A DNA stretch of 64,000 nt from Pseudomonas sp. CFBP 13711. GTDB lineage: Bacteria; Pseudomonadota; Gammaproteobacteria; Pseudomonadales; Pseudomonadaceae. Each line of letters begins with the position of its first letter. Position 1 is the first letter of the stretch. The position numbers and the translations under genes are program-made. Below, piece by piece: positions 42,615 to 52,000 of this stretch. Location: assembly GCF_014842265.1 (NCBI RefSeq), contig NZ_JACYVI010000008.1, positions 254,940 through 318,939 on the forward strand, read 5' to 3'. Under the pieces are notes generated by a model. That model did not search any database. It was not told the DNA's origin and saw only the letters and a list, made by a program, of their open reading frames with translations.

Positions 42615-44684
42615 ATGAAAAACAATAATGGTCTGCTGCGCCACGTGCCCTGGCTGATTGTTGCGATCCTTGGGGCCTGGGCTCTGGGTGTGGTTGCATT
42701 GCGTCGCGGGGAGGCGATCAATGCACTCTGGATTGTGGTCGCCGCAGTGGCCATTTATCTGGTCGCTTATCGCTACTACAGCCTGTTCATCGCAACCAAG
42801 GTCATGCAACTCGACCCGACCCGGGCCACCCCCGCGGTGCTCAAGAACGACGGGCTCGACTACGTTCCCACCAATAAACACATTCTCTTCGGTCACCACT
42901 TCGCTGCTATCGCCGGCGCCGGTCCGTTGGTCGGTCCGGTGCTCGCCGCGCAGATGGGCTATCTGCCCGGCACGCTGTGGCTGATCGCCGGCGTCGTGCT
43001 GGCGGGTGCGGTTCAGGACTTCATGATCCTGTTCCTTTCCACGCGCCGTAACGGTCGCTCCCTGGGCGACATGGTGCGCGAAGAAATGGGCCGCATACCC
43101 GGCACCATCGCGTTGTTCGGCTGTTTCCTGATCATGATCATCATCCTCGCGGTGCTGGCGCTGATCGTCGTCAAGGCGCTGGCCGAGAGCCCATGGGGCA
43201 TGTTCACGGTCATGGCGACGATTCCGATCGCGATGTTCATGGGCATCTACATGCGCTTCATCCGCCCGGGCCGTATCGGCGAGATCTCGGTGGTGGGCGT
43301 CGTGCTGTTGCTGCTGTCGATCTGGGTCGGTGGCCTTGTGGCAGCGAGCCCTGAGTGGGCGCCGATGTTCACCTTCACCGGCGTGCAGATCACCTGGATG
43401 TTGGTCGGTTACGGTTTTGTCGCGGCCATGCTGCCGGTCTGGCTGGTGTTGGCGCCTCGCGACTACCTGTCCACGTTCCTGAAAATCGGCACCATCATCG
43501 CGCTGGCGATCGGCATCCTGATTCTTGCGCCTGAGCTGAAAATGCCTGCGCTGACGCAGTTCACCGACGGCACCGGTCCGGTCTGGAAAGGCACCCTGTT
43601 CCCGTTCCTGTTCATCACCATTGCCTGTGGCGCCGTCTCCGGTTTCCACGCCCTGATTTCTTCGGGCACCACGCCGAAGCTGCTGGATAACGAAGTCAAC
43701 GCCCGTTACATCGGGTACGGCGGCATGCTGATGGAGTCGTTCGTGGCGATCATGGCCATGGTCGCGGCCTCGGTCATCGAGCCAGGCGTGTACTTCGCGA
43801 TGAACAGTCCGGCGGCCATCGTCGGCTCCGACGTCGCTTCGGTCGCGCAGATGGTCAGCAGTTGGGGTTTCCTCATCACACCGGATCAATTGACCGCAGT
43901 GGCGAAGGACATCGGCGAAAATACCGTGCTGGCCCGTGCCGGTGGTGCACCGACGCTGGCGGTGGGTATCGCGCAGATCCTGCACCAGGCCTTCCCCGGT
44001 CAGAACACCATGGCGTTCTGGTACCACTTCGCGATTCTGTTTGAAGCGCTGTTCATCCTGACGGCAGTCGATGCCGGTACCCGTGCCGGCCGCTTCATGC
44101 TGCAGGACCTGCTGGGCAGTTTCGTCCCTGCGCTGAAACGCACCGAGTCCTGGACCGCCAACGCCATCGGTACCGGTGGTTGCGTTGCGCTGTGGGGGTA
44201 TCTGCTGTATCAAGGCGTGATCGATCCGCTGGGCGGGATCAACACGTTGTGGCCACTGTTCGGTATCTCCAACCAGATGCTCGCGGGTATCGCGCTGATG
44301 CTGGCGACGGTTGTGCTGATCAAAATGAAGCGTCAGCAGTACGTCTGGGTCACCATCCTGCCGGCTTCATGGCTGCTGATCTGCACCGTGACCGCAGGCT
44401 TCATCAAGCTGTTCGACCCGAGCCCTGCGGTAGGCTTCCTGGCGCTGGCGAAGAAATACAGCGCGGCTGCAGACGCCGGTCAGGTGCTGGCCCCGGCCAA
44501 GACCATGGATCAGATGCAGCATGTGATCTTCAACGCGTACACCAACGCCACCCTGACCACGCTGTTCCTGTTCGTGGTCCTGAGCATTCTGTTTTATGCG
44601 TTGAAGGTCGGTCGGGCGGCGTGGGTCAAGAAAGAGCGTACCGACAAGGAATCGCCGTTCCAGGCTTTCCCGGAAACCCACTGA
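42615..44684 (+). CDS. cstA: Carbon starvation protein CstA (pyruvate/peptide transporter)
   Basis: Integral membrane transporter of 689 aa with about 16-18 helices. Family landmarks include HHFAAIAGAGPLVGPVLAAQMGYLPG, DFMILFLSTRRNGRSLG and GFHALISSGTTPKLL. CstA-type proteins take up peptides or pyruvate on starvation. The ATG at 42615 lies in a run of A residues with GGAAA upstream; the open frame from 42534 is not favoured. It is followed after 26 bases by its usual partner ybdD. Confidence 0.94.
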   Translation: MKNNNGLLRHVPWLIVAILGAWALGVVALRRGEAINALWIVVAAVAIYLVAYRYYSLFIATKVMQLDPTRATPAVLKNDGLDYVPTNKHILFGHHFAAIAGAGPLVGPVLAAQMGYLPGTLWLIAGVVLAGAVQDFMILFLSTRRNGRSLGDMVREEMGRIPGTIALFGCFLIMIIILAVLALIVVKALAESPWGMFTVMATIPIAMFMGIYMRFIRPGRIGEISVVGVVLLLLSIWVGGLVAASPEWAPMFTFTGVQITWMLVGYGFVAAMLPVWLVLAPRDYLSTFLKIGTIIALAIGILILAPELKMPALTQFTDGTGPVWKGTLFPFLFITIACGAVSGFHALISSGTTPKLLDNEVNARYIGYGGMLMESFVAIMAMVAASVIEPGVYFAMNSPAAIVGSDVASVAQMVSSWGFLITPDQLTAVAKDIGENTVLARAGGAPTLAVGIAQILHQAFPGQNTMAFWYHFAILFEALFILTAVDAGTRAGRFMLQDLLGSFVPALKRTESWTANAIGTGGCVALWGYLLYQGVIDPLGGINTLWPLFGISNQMLAGIALMLATVVLIKMKRQQYVWVTILPASWLLICTVTAGFIKLFDPSPAVGFLALAKKYSAAADAGQVLAPAKTMDQMQHVIFNAYTNATLTTLFLFVVLSILFYALKVGRAAWVKKERTDKESPFQAFPETH

Positions 44685-44710
44685 GTGCGCTGTAACGCGA
44701 GGAGCTGCCT

Positions 44711-44908
44711 ATGTTCAACGATCTGAGTCGCCTGGGTAAGTATCTCGGTCAGGCCGCTCGCCTCATGGTGGGCATGCCGGATTACGACAACTACGTTGAG
44801 CATATGCAGAAGACTCACCCGGACAAGCCGGTGATGTCCTACGAAGCGTTCTTTCGGGAACGCCAGGACGCACGTTACGGCGGGAAGGGCGGGCCCAAGT
44901 GTTGCTAA
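44711..44908 (+). CDS. YbdD/YjiX family small protein
   Basis: A 65-aa protein with the family core GMPDYDNYVEHMQKTHPDKPVMSYEAFFRERQDARYG and the C-terminal pair CC. Members always follow cstA-type transporter genes and are needed for transport activity in enterobacteria. GAGG precedes the ATG. A partial REP lies after it. Confidence 0.9.
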   Translation: MFNDLSRLGKYLGQAARLMVGMPDYDNYVEHMQKTHPDKPVMSYEAFFRERQDARYGGKGGPKCC

Positions 44909-45040
44909 TGATGTGACCCTGGGTCATGTAGGAGTGAGCTTGCCCGCGATGCGCTGATTCAGTCGCCGCTGTACTGACTGACATTTCGAATCGCCAGCAA
45001 CCTCACTCCTGTTTTTTTTCAGCGAATCGAGGTCTTTTTT

Positions 45041-46012
45041 TTGTTCACACCTATCCCCGTCACGATCCTCAGCGGCTTTCTCGGCGCCGGCAAAACCACT
45101 TTGCTGCGCCATCTGCTCAAAGAAGAGCACGGCCTGAAGATCGCCGTGATCGAGAACGAATTCAGTGACGCCGGCGTCGACGCCCAGCTGCTGGGCGATG
45201 AGCCCGTGCAGGTGATGACCCTGTCCAACGGCTGCGTCTGCTGCACCATTCACACCGACCTCACCAAAGCGCTGTATCTGCTGCTGGAACGCCTCGACAG
45301 TGGCGAGATCGCCTTCGATCGGCTGGTCATCGAATGCACCGGCCTGGCAGACCCCGCACCGGTGGCGCAGACCTTCTTTATCGACGAGGAGCTGCGCGAG
45401 CGCTACATCCTCGACGGCATCATCACGCTGGTTGACGCGGCCCACGCCGACACGCACCTGGAGCAGACCATCGCCCAGGCGCAGATCGGCTTTGCAGATC
45501 GTCTGCTGGTGAGCAAGACCGATCTGGTGGATGAGGCGGCCTTCAACGCACTAAGCGAGCGACTGACCCGCATCAACCGACGTGCGCCGATCCGTGTGGT
45601 CGAGCACGGCAAGATTGATCTGGCCGAGTTGCTGGATGTGCGCGGCTTCAACCTGAACGCTGACATCGGCGGGATGACCCTGCGCCCGGCGGCTCCGGCG
45701 GGCCGCTCCATCGACCGCATCAGCAGCCTGGTTCTGCGCAGTGACCAGCCGCTGGATATCGACAGGCTCAGCACCTTCATGAACGAGCTGCTGGAAGAGC
45801 ACGGCAAACAACTGCTGCGCTACAAAGGCGTGCTGAACATCGCCGGCGAAGACCGCAAATTGGTCTTTCAGGGGGTGTTGAAGCTGTACGGGTTTGATTT
45901 CGATGTGGAGTGGGCGGATGGCGAAAAGCGCGAAAGCGTGATCGTGTTCATTGCCGATGAACTGCCGGAAGAGAAGATCCGGGCCGGCTTTGCAGGCGTT
46001 GCTGCAGATTAG
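45041..46012 (+). CDS. yjiA: G3E-family GTPase, YjiA-like (CobW/P47K)
   Basis: Metal-linked GTPase of 323 aa. Walker A SGFLGAGKTTLL (about 11-22), the metal motif GCVCC (C-x-C-C) at 66-70, and the guanine-specificity segment SKTDLVDE are all clear. The start is TTG at 45041 with GAGG upstream; there is no upstream ATG and the motif position fits. In many genomes it travels with cstA-ybdD, as here. It may handle zinc or another metal for a partner protein. Confidence 0.92.
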   Translation: MFTPIPVTILSGFLGAGKTTLLRHLLKEEHGLKIAVIENEFSDAGVDAQLLGDEPVQVMTLSNGCVCCTIHTDLTKALYLLLERLDSGEIAFDRLVIECTGLADPAPVAQTFFIDEELRERYILDGIITLVDAAHADTHLEQTIAQAQIGFADRLLVSKTDLVDEAAFNALSERLTRINRRAPIRVVEHGKIDLAELLDVRGFNLNADIGGMTLRPAAPAGRSIDRISSLVLRSDQPLDIDRLSTFMNELLEEHGKQLLRYKGVLNIAGEDRKLVFQGVLKLYGFDFDVEWADGEKRESVIVFIADELPEEKIRAGFAGVAAD

Positions 46013-46057
46013 ATATCGCGTGCGGGAATGGTCCGTAAGAGGAGCTATGCCGCCTGC

Positions 46058-46081
46058 GTAGGACCGTTCCGAATCGTACTT
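46058..46081 (+). promoter_or_regulatory. 24-nt upstream element, second copy
   Basis: Same element as 23903-23926 with one mismatch. Homology extends about 30 nt further upstream (CCGTAAGA and GCTATG are shared) and downstream through the leader, showing that the two loci have a common origin. Confidence 0.5.
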
Positions 46082-46125
46082 TCAACCTCCCTCCCTACGC
46101 TTCTAAACCCTACATCCCGTCCCTA

Positions 46126-46154
46126 TCCTTGCTGGATCTGAAGTCAAGCAAGGA
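46126..46154 (+). promoter_or_regulatory. SD-masking hairpin before the second effector
   Basis: Stem TCCTTGCT (46126-46133) pairs with AGCAAGGA (46147-46154), loop 13 nt, hiding the SD AAGGA. CAAGGAC again matches the Rsm/Csr consensus. The SD is 11 bases before the effector ATG, longer than the 8 bases before hcp at the first locus. Confidence 0.6.
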
Positions 46155-46165
46155 CGGGCAGCCTC

Positions 46166-47116
46166 ATGTCCAAGCCCTACGTGTTCATCAATGACCGCAT
46201 ACAAACCTACTTCACGCTCAAAGCTCGGGTCGGCGGCAGCGCAAAGTTTGATGTGCTGAATGCGCACATTCGCAATGTAGTGGTTATGCCGGGCCAGCTG
46301 GTGATTGTCAGCGATGGTTCGATGGGCAGCCTCACGGCAGAAGAAACCGAGCTGATGAACCTGGCGCGGAACGTCCATCGACAGGTTAAAGGCTCGGGCA
46401 GCGAACTGATCAAGAACTACGACCTGATGCAGAACATGCTCAGTTACGGATCGCTGGGCGTCGGCGCCGCCACAGGCAGTTGGAGTAAACACCTTAACGG
46501 CGTGCAGAAAACCCTCCAAGAAATCGAGCGGCTGTACAAGCTGTCGCTGGCACGCGGCACGCCCATCGCCCGCCAGGAATTCATCAATCAACGGCGAGTG
46601 CTGTTTGCCAGGCTGGATGTTCAGCTGGAAGGTATCGCCCGCTGGGGGACTGGGTTGACTAAAAAAGGCCCACTGAAAAAGATGCTGGGGCTATCGACCA
46701 AGAGTTATCTGCGCACCGGGGAGATACAGGGCTACGCCGCACGAATTGCGAAAGTCGCCAAGGTGGCGAAGTTGTTGAAGCATGGGACGGCGGTTGGGAT
46801 TGGGTTGAATATCGCATCAACCGCGCTGGAGATTAAGGAAGCCTGTTCTACGGGACGTGAAGAGTTATGTACACGGGCTCATTACGTTGAGGGAGCAAAG
46901 TTAGCGGGTGGCGTGCTACTCGGACTTGCCGGGGGGGAAGTAGGGGCAGTAGCCGGGCCGGTGGTGTGTCTGGCTGTGTTTGGTGCGCCTACCTTGGGGC
47001 TAGCTGCGTTAGGTTGCGGAATTATTGCCGGCGGGGCTTTAGCCTATGCAAGCGGCACAATGGGCGAAGCAGGTGGCGAACTTCTTGGGGAGAAGCTCTA
47101 CGAATGGACACCCTGA
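46166..47116 (+). CDS. Putative T6SS effector, paralogue of 22362-23324, without its own hcp
   Basis: A 316-aa protein whose first 246 residues differ from the other effector at only about 30 positions by eye. The C-terminus is different: residues 247-306 are again hydrophobic and glycine-rich (AGGVLLGLAGGEVGAVAG, CGIIAGGALAYASG) but do not align closely. Both end in KLYEW plus a short tail. It sits directly behind an hcp-type leader, in the place of hcp. A glycine-zipper pore former is inferred. The last 13 bases overlap the presumed immunity gene. It must use an Hcp encoded elsewhere, for example at 23334-23822. Confidence 0.72.
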   Translation: MSKPYVFINDRIQTYFTLKARVGGSAKFDVLNAHIRNVVVMPGQLVIVSDGSMGSLTAEETELMNLARNVHRQVKGSGSELIKNYDLMQNMLSYGSLGVGAATGSWSKHLNGVQKTLQEIERLYKLSLARGTPIARQEFINQRRVLFARLDVQLEGIARWGTGLTKKGPLKKMLGLSTKSYLRTGEIQGYAARIAKVAKVAKLLKHGTAVGIGLNIASTALEIKEACSTGREELCTRAHYVEGAKLAGGVLLGLAGGEVGAVAGPVVCLAVFGAPTLGLAALGCGIIAGGALAYASGTMGEAGGELLGEKLYEWTP

Positions 47117-47490
47117 TTTCATACGACGCGGCTATTTGGTTGACGCTGATAGAATTCGTTTTGATCTTCATCCACTTGGTCTCGTCTCATATCTTTTTCT
47201 TGAAATACATGGAGCGCATTGAAGATTATCTTTCCGACATCGAGATGATCGGCTTACATGCAGACTATTACGGTGATACTTGGCTGGGCCGAAGAATGCG
47301 CGAGTCGTTCATTACGATGATCTTGATCATGCCGGGTGCATTTAAAAAGCAGGAAGTCATTCCACCGTACAAGCTTCAGAAGCTTCCTGGCCACTTTCGG
47401 TTCTGGATCAAATTTTTCTTTTATTCCGCGATAGTTCTTCTTTCTGCAATGACCGTGCTCTACCTGCGTCTAAAGCAGGGAAGCGTATAG
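47104..47490 (+). CDS. Putative T6SS immunity protein of the second locus (subfamily B)
   Basis: A 128-aa membrane protein with hydrophobic segments at about 8-32, 68-80 and 98-118. The polar centre IEDYLSDIEMIGL...DYYGDTWLGRRMRESF closely follows that of the protein at 21160-21540. The ATG at 47104 lies 13 bases inside the effector gene and has GAAGCT-like weak SD, so translation is probably coupled. A longer open frame from 46966 only reads through the effector gene. The gene is AT-richer than the neighbouring chromosome. Confidence 0.7.
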   Translation: MDTLISYDAAIWLTLIEFVLIFIHLVSSHIFFLKYMERIEDYLSDIEMIGLHADYYGDTWLGRRMRESFITMILIMPGAFKKQEVIPPYKLQKLPGHFRFWIKFFFYSAIVLLSAMTVLYLRLKQGSV

Positions 47491-47593
47491 CCAGTTCTTG
47501 ATTGAAAGACCATCGAAATCTCAGCCCTAACTCCTGATGACTTGCGCCTCTTCGACGTAGACAAGAAGCAGATACGAGGAGACAGCCTCAACA

Positions 47594-47622
47594 AAAAGCC
47601 CGGCTAACAAGCCGGGCTTTTT
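47594..47622. terminator. Bidirectional intrinsic terminator
   Basis: AAGCCCGGC and GCCGGGCTT (stem 47596-47604 with 47611-47619, loop TAACAA) are flanked by A and T runs on the two sides. It serves both the immunity gene and the converging glyA. Confidence 0.9.
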
Positions 47623-47640
47623 CACATCAACCAACCGCTA

Positions 47641-48894
47641 TCAAGCGCCGTAAACCGGCAGCTTGGCGCAGATGGCCTGGACCTTCTCACGTACGGCGTT
47701 GATCACCGCTTCGTTGTTCAGGTCTGCCAGGATGTCGCAGATCCAGCCGGCCAATTCCTTGCACTCTGCTTCCTTGAAGCCCCGAGTGGTCACGGCCGGA
47801 GTGCCAAAGCGCAGGCCGGAGGTGACGAACGGGGAGCGTGGATCGTTCGGCACGGAGTTCTTGTTCACGGTGATGAACGCTTTGCCCAGTGCGGCGTCGG
47901 CGTCTTTGCCGGAGATGTCCTGCTTGATCAGCGACAGCAGGAACAGGTGGTTTTCAGTACCGCCGGAGACCACGTCGAAACCGCGCTCGATGAACACACC
48001 GGCCATGGCCTTGGCGTTTTTCACCACTTGTTCCTGGTAGGTCTTGAACTCAGGCTGCAGTGCTTCCTTGAAGCAGATTGCCTTGGCCGCGATGACGTGC
48101 TCCAGAGGACCGCCCTGGCCACCCGGGAAGACAGCGGAGTTCAGCTTCTTCTCGATGTCGGCGTTGGCGCGCGCCAGGATCAGGCCACCGCGCGGGCCGC
48201 GCAGGGTTTTGTGGGTGGTGGTGGTAACGACGTCAGCGAAGGGGACCGGGTTCGGGTAAACGCCTGCAGCGACCAGACCGGCCACGTGCGCCATGTCGAC
48301 GAACAGGTAGGCGCCGACTTTGTCAGCGATAGCGCGGAAACGCGGGAAGTCGAGGATCTGCGAGTAGGCCGAGAAACCGGCAACGATCATTTTCGGTTTG
48401 TGCTCGACGGCCAGACGCTCGACTTCGTCGTAATCGATCAGGCCGTTGCCGTCGATGCCGTACTGAACGGCGTTATACAGCTTGCCCGACGAAGAAACGC
48501 TGGCGCCGTGGGTCAGGTGACCGCCGTGGGCCAGGCTCATGCCGAGGATGGTGTCGCCAGCATTGAGCAGCGCCAGATATACCGCGCTGTTGGCTTGGGA
48601 GCCTGCGTGTGGCTGGACGTTGGCGTAATCGGCGCCGAACAGTTGCTTGGCGCGATCAATGGCCAGTTGCTCGACGATGTCGACGTATTCGCAGCCACCG
48701 TAGTAACGCTTGCCTGGGTAGCCTTCAGCGTATTTGTTGGTGAGAACCGAGCCCTGGGCTTCCATGACTGCCGGACTGGTGTAGTTCTCCGAGGCGATCA
48801 GCTCGATGTGATCTTCCTGACGCTTGGCTTCCTGTTCCATGGCGGCGTACAGGTCGGCGTCGTACTTGGCGATGGTCAAATTGCGGCTGAACAT
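47641..48894 (-). CDS. glyA: Serine hydroxymethyltransferase
   Basis: PLP enzyme converting serine and tetrahydrofolate to glycine and methylene-THF, 417 aa as in E. coli. The PLP lysine lies in TTTHKTLRGPRGG, and LIASENYTSPAVMEAQGS near the N-terminus is diagnostic. The ATG at 48894 with GAGG upstream gives the standard N-terminus (MFSRNLTIAKYD); the frame extends 39 codons further without support. Confidence 0.96.
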   Translation of the reverse strand: MFSRNLTIAKYDADLYAAMEQEAKRQEDHIELIASENYTSPAVMEAQGSVLTNKYAEGYPGKRYYGGCEYVDIVEQLAIDRAKQLFGADYANVQPHAGSQANSAVYLALLNAGDTILGMSLAHGGHLTHGASVSSSGKLYNAVQYGIDGNGLIDYDEVERLAVEHKPKMIVAGFSAYSQILDFPRFRAIADKVGAYLFVDMAHVAGLVAAGVYPNPVPFADVVTTTTHKTLRGPRGGLILARANADIEKKLNSAVFPGGQGGPLEHVIAAKAICFKEALQPEFKTYQEQVVKNAKAMAGVFIERGFDVVSGGTENHLFLLSLIKQDISGKDADAALGKAFITVNKNSVPNDPRSPFVTSGLRFGTPAVTTRGFKEAECKELAGWICDILADLNNEAVINAVREKVQAICAKLPVYGA

Positions 48895-48989
48895 GGCGGT
48901 CCTCGGGGATCGGGCAGTAGAAAAGGGGGGCATTCTAACCCATCGGGTTTTATCTGGCATATGAAAGCGGGTCATGTGCGTGATGAGCG

Positions 48990-49085
48990 CGATGCAAGCC
49001 TCAAGCCTCAAGCCTCAAGCCGTAAGCTTCAAGCTGAATGCGGGGCGGCTTCTGCTTGTAGCTTGCCGCTTGAAGCTTGCAACTC
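48990..49085. repeat. AAGCYTCAAGC-type short repeats
   Basis: The block contains AGCCTCAAGCCTCAAGCCTC followed by inverted CTTCAAGCT and GCTTGAAGCTTGC elements. This low-complexity block of 7-8-nt units is common in Pseudomonas intergenic DNA. It separates glyA from the c-di-GMP protein. Confidence 0.75.
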
Positions 49086-49088
49086 GCG

Positions 49089-52000
49089 TCAGTCGAGCAT
49101 AAACAGCGCATCGTTGCTGAACTGAGCCTCGAACCGCGTCGCCGGCATGGGGCGGCCGAACAGGTAGCCCTGCACTTCATCGCAGCCGTGTTCACGCAGA
49201 AACTCCAGCTGCTCGTGGGTTTCCACGCCCTCGGCAATCACCGACAAATTGAGGCTATGGGCCATGGCGATGATCGCCCGGGCGATCTGCGCGTCCTGTT
49301 CGCCGGATGGCAGGCCATCGACGAACGTGCGGTCGATCTTCAACACGTCGATGGGGAACTGCTTCAGGTAATTCAGCGACGAGTAGCCGGTGCCGAAGTC
49401 ATCGACTGCGATGCTCAGGCCCAGCCGCTTGAGCCCGGCCAGAATCTGCATGGCTTCGCTCACCTCACGCATCAGGATGCTCTCGGTCAGTTCCAGCTCG
49501 AGGCAGGCGGGCGGCAGGCCGATTTCCTGCAGAATACCGGCGATGCGCGTGCCCAACTGGCCGTCCGAAAACTGCCGTGCAGAAATGTTGACCGACACCT
49601 TCGGCACGCGGACCCGCGCCAGATGCCACTCGCGCAACTGGCGGCACGCCTCCTTGAGCACCCACTCGCCGACTTCGACCACCAGCCCGAGCTCCTCGAG
49701 CACCGGGATGAATTCCACCGGCGGCACCAGGCCGCGACGCGGGTGACGCCATCGCAGCAAGGCCTCGGCGCCGGTCAGACGTTTGCCGTCACCACTGAAC
49801 TGTGGTTGGTAATACAGCGTGAACTCGCCCTGCTCCAGAGCATGGCGCAGGTCACTTTCCAGCTCCAGACGCTCAAGGGCGGTGGCGTTCATGTCGGCCT
49901 GATAAAACTGGAAGTTGTTCTTGCCGCGTTCCTTGGCGTGGTACATCGCCGTGTCGGCGTTCTTCATCAACTGGCTGAGTTCGTTACCATCCTGCGGGCT
50001 CAGCGCGATGCCGATACTGGCCGTGACGAAGAACTCGCGGCCCTCCAGCACGAAGGGTTTCACCAGGCTGGCAAGAATCTGTTCGGCCACATGAATCGCC
50101 CGGTTCAGCGCGGCCTGTTGGGTGGGGCGAGGTTGCAGCAGCAGGGTGAATTCGTCGCCGCCCATGCGCGCAACAGTGTCGTCTTCGTCAACGCATCCAA
50201 GCAGGCGCAAGGCCATTTCCTTGAGCATGCGGTCGCCGGCGGCGTGGCCCAACGAGTCGTTGATCGGCTTGAAGCGATCGAGGTCGAGAAACATCAACAC
50301 CACCCACGTGTGTTGACGCTCGGCATGTTGCAACGCGCTGTGCAAACGGTCCTGAAACAGCGTGCGGTTGGGTAGATGCGTCAGTGCGTCGTAATAAGCC
50401 AGCCGATGGATGCGCTGCTCGCTCGCCTTGCGCTCGCTGATGTCGCTGAAGAAGCACACGTAGCTGGCCAGGTCGCCTTCATCGTCGAGCACGGCGGTAA
50501 TCCCGACCCATGCCGGGTAGTGCTCGCCGTCGCGACGCTTGAGCCACAATTCACCCTCCCAACTGCCGCGCTGGCTCAGCTGTTTGAGGATGTAACCCAG
50601 GTGCGCTGCCTGCTGATTTTCGACGGTCAGCATCATCGGCAGTTGATCCAGCACCTGCGACACGGCGTAGCCACTGACCCGCGTAAAGGCGTCGTTGGCC
50701 TGCACGATATAACCCGCAGGGTCAGTGATCAGAATGGCCGACGTCGAGTGTTCGAATACCGTGGCCGCCATGCGCAGGTCTTTTTCGGCGCGCCGCTGCT
50801 GACTGACATCACGTGCTACGCCCAGAACGCCCTCAAAAGTTCCGGATTCATCCCACACCAGAACCAGACGCAGCTCCACAGGAATCTTGCGGCCATCCGC
50901 GCGCAGGCAATCGAACAGGAACAATTGCGTAGGGATCTCGCTGCGCAGGTCCGCCAGCGCTTCGGGCTTTTTCAGCGCTTTACTGATCCGCTGCAGCAGC
51001 GCATAAAAGCCGCTGAGCTGCTGCGGGTTGGCGATGATCGCCTTCCAGCCATTTAGCAGAATCCACTCGGCGCTGTAACCCAGCACCGTATTGACCGAGG
51101 GGCTGATGTAGTTGGCCAGCAAAAGGCGATCGGTCGAGAAAATGACGTCGCTGATGCTCTCTGCCAGCATCCGGTAACGCTGCTCGCTTTCGCGCAGGGA
51201 CTGGCTGGCGTCCACTTGATCGGTGATGTCCTTGGCGACGCCGACAATGCGTCCGATCTGGCCGTCATTGTCCGCCGCCAGCGCCTGTTCACGGATCTCG
51301 AAACGACGCCAGTCGCCGCGTCGGGTGCGGAACCGCAGCTGGCACTGGATCAGGTCGCTGCGGCCATGCTCAGTGCGTACAAGGCGCAACTGCTCATACG
51401 CACCGATATCGTCCGGGTGCAGCAGCGTTTCCCAGAAAAGCTCGCCCATCTCATCCAGCTCGGCCGCCTCATAGCCCAGGGCGAGGCCCATGTTGTGGTT
51501 GCTGTAAATGATCCGCCGCGTCACCGCATCCAGAACGCACAGATAATCCGGGACGGTACGCACGACATCCGACCAGAACTGCTCCCGCTCCTGCAACGAC
51601 AGCTCGGCCTGCTTGCGGTTGGTGAAATCGCTGATGCTGAGAATGACGGCATTCAAGTCTTCGAGCTGCTCGGGCAGGCGCATGACCAGCCACACGTGTT
51701 GGTCACCGCCCTGCGCACCAGGGAGCAGAATTTCGAGCTCCAGCTGACGTTGCCCGTCGAGGACGGCCTGGAGTATCTGCAGACCGATGCCGTTTCGAGC
51801 GCGAGGGCAACCTTCGATCAGTTGCTGCCAGACATGCTGTGCCGATTCTGCGCGCAACAGTTGAGCGGCGACCTGATTGACCTCGGTGATGCGCAACTGC
51901 TGAAGCAGGCCGCTGATTTGCTCGGGCTGGCTGATCAGGCGCGCGTTCAGTTCTTCGCCGCTGTTCACTTGCAGGTGCCTGAGATGAGCCGGCAGACCGG

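Noticed and set aside
42477..44213. A 578-codon open frame antisense to cstA
   Set aside because: Rich in His, Gln, Arg and Asp as mirror frames of membrane-protein genes are; no motif or SD.
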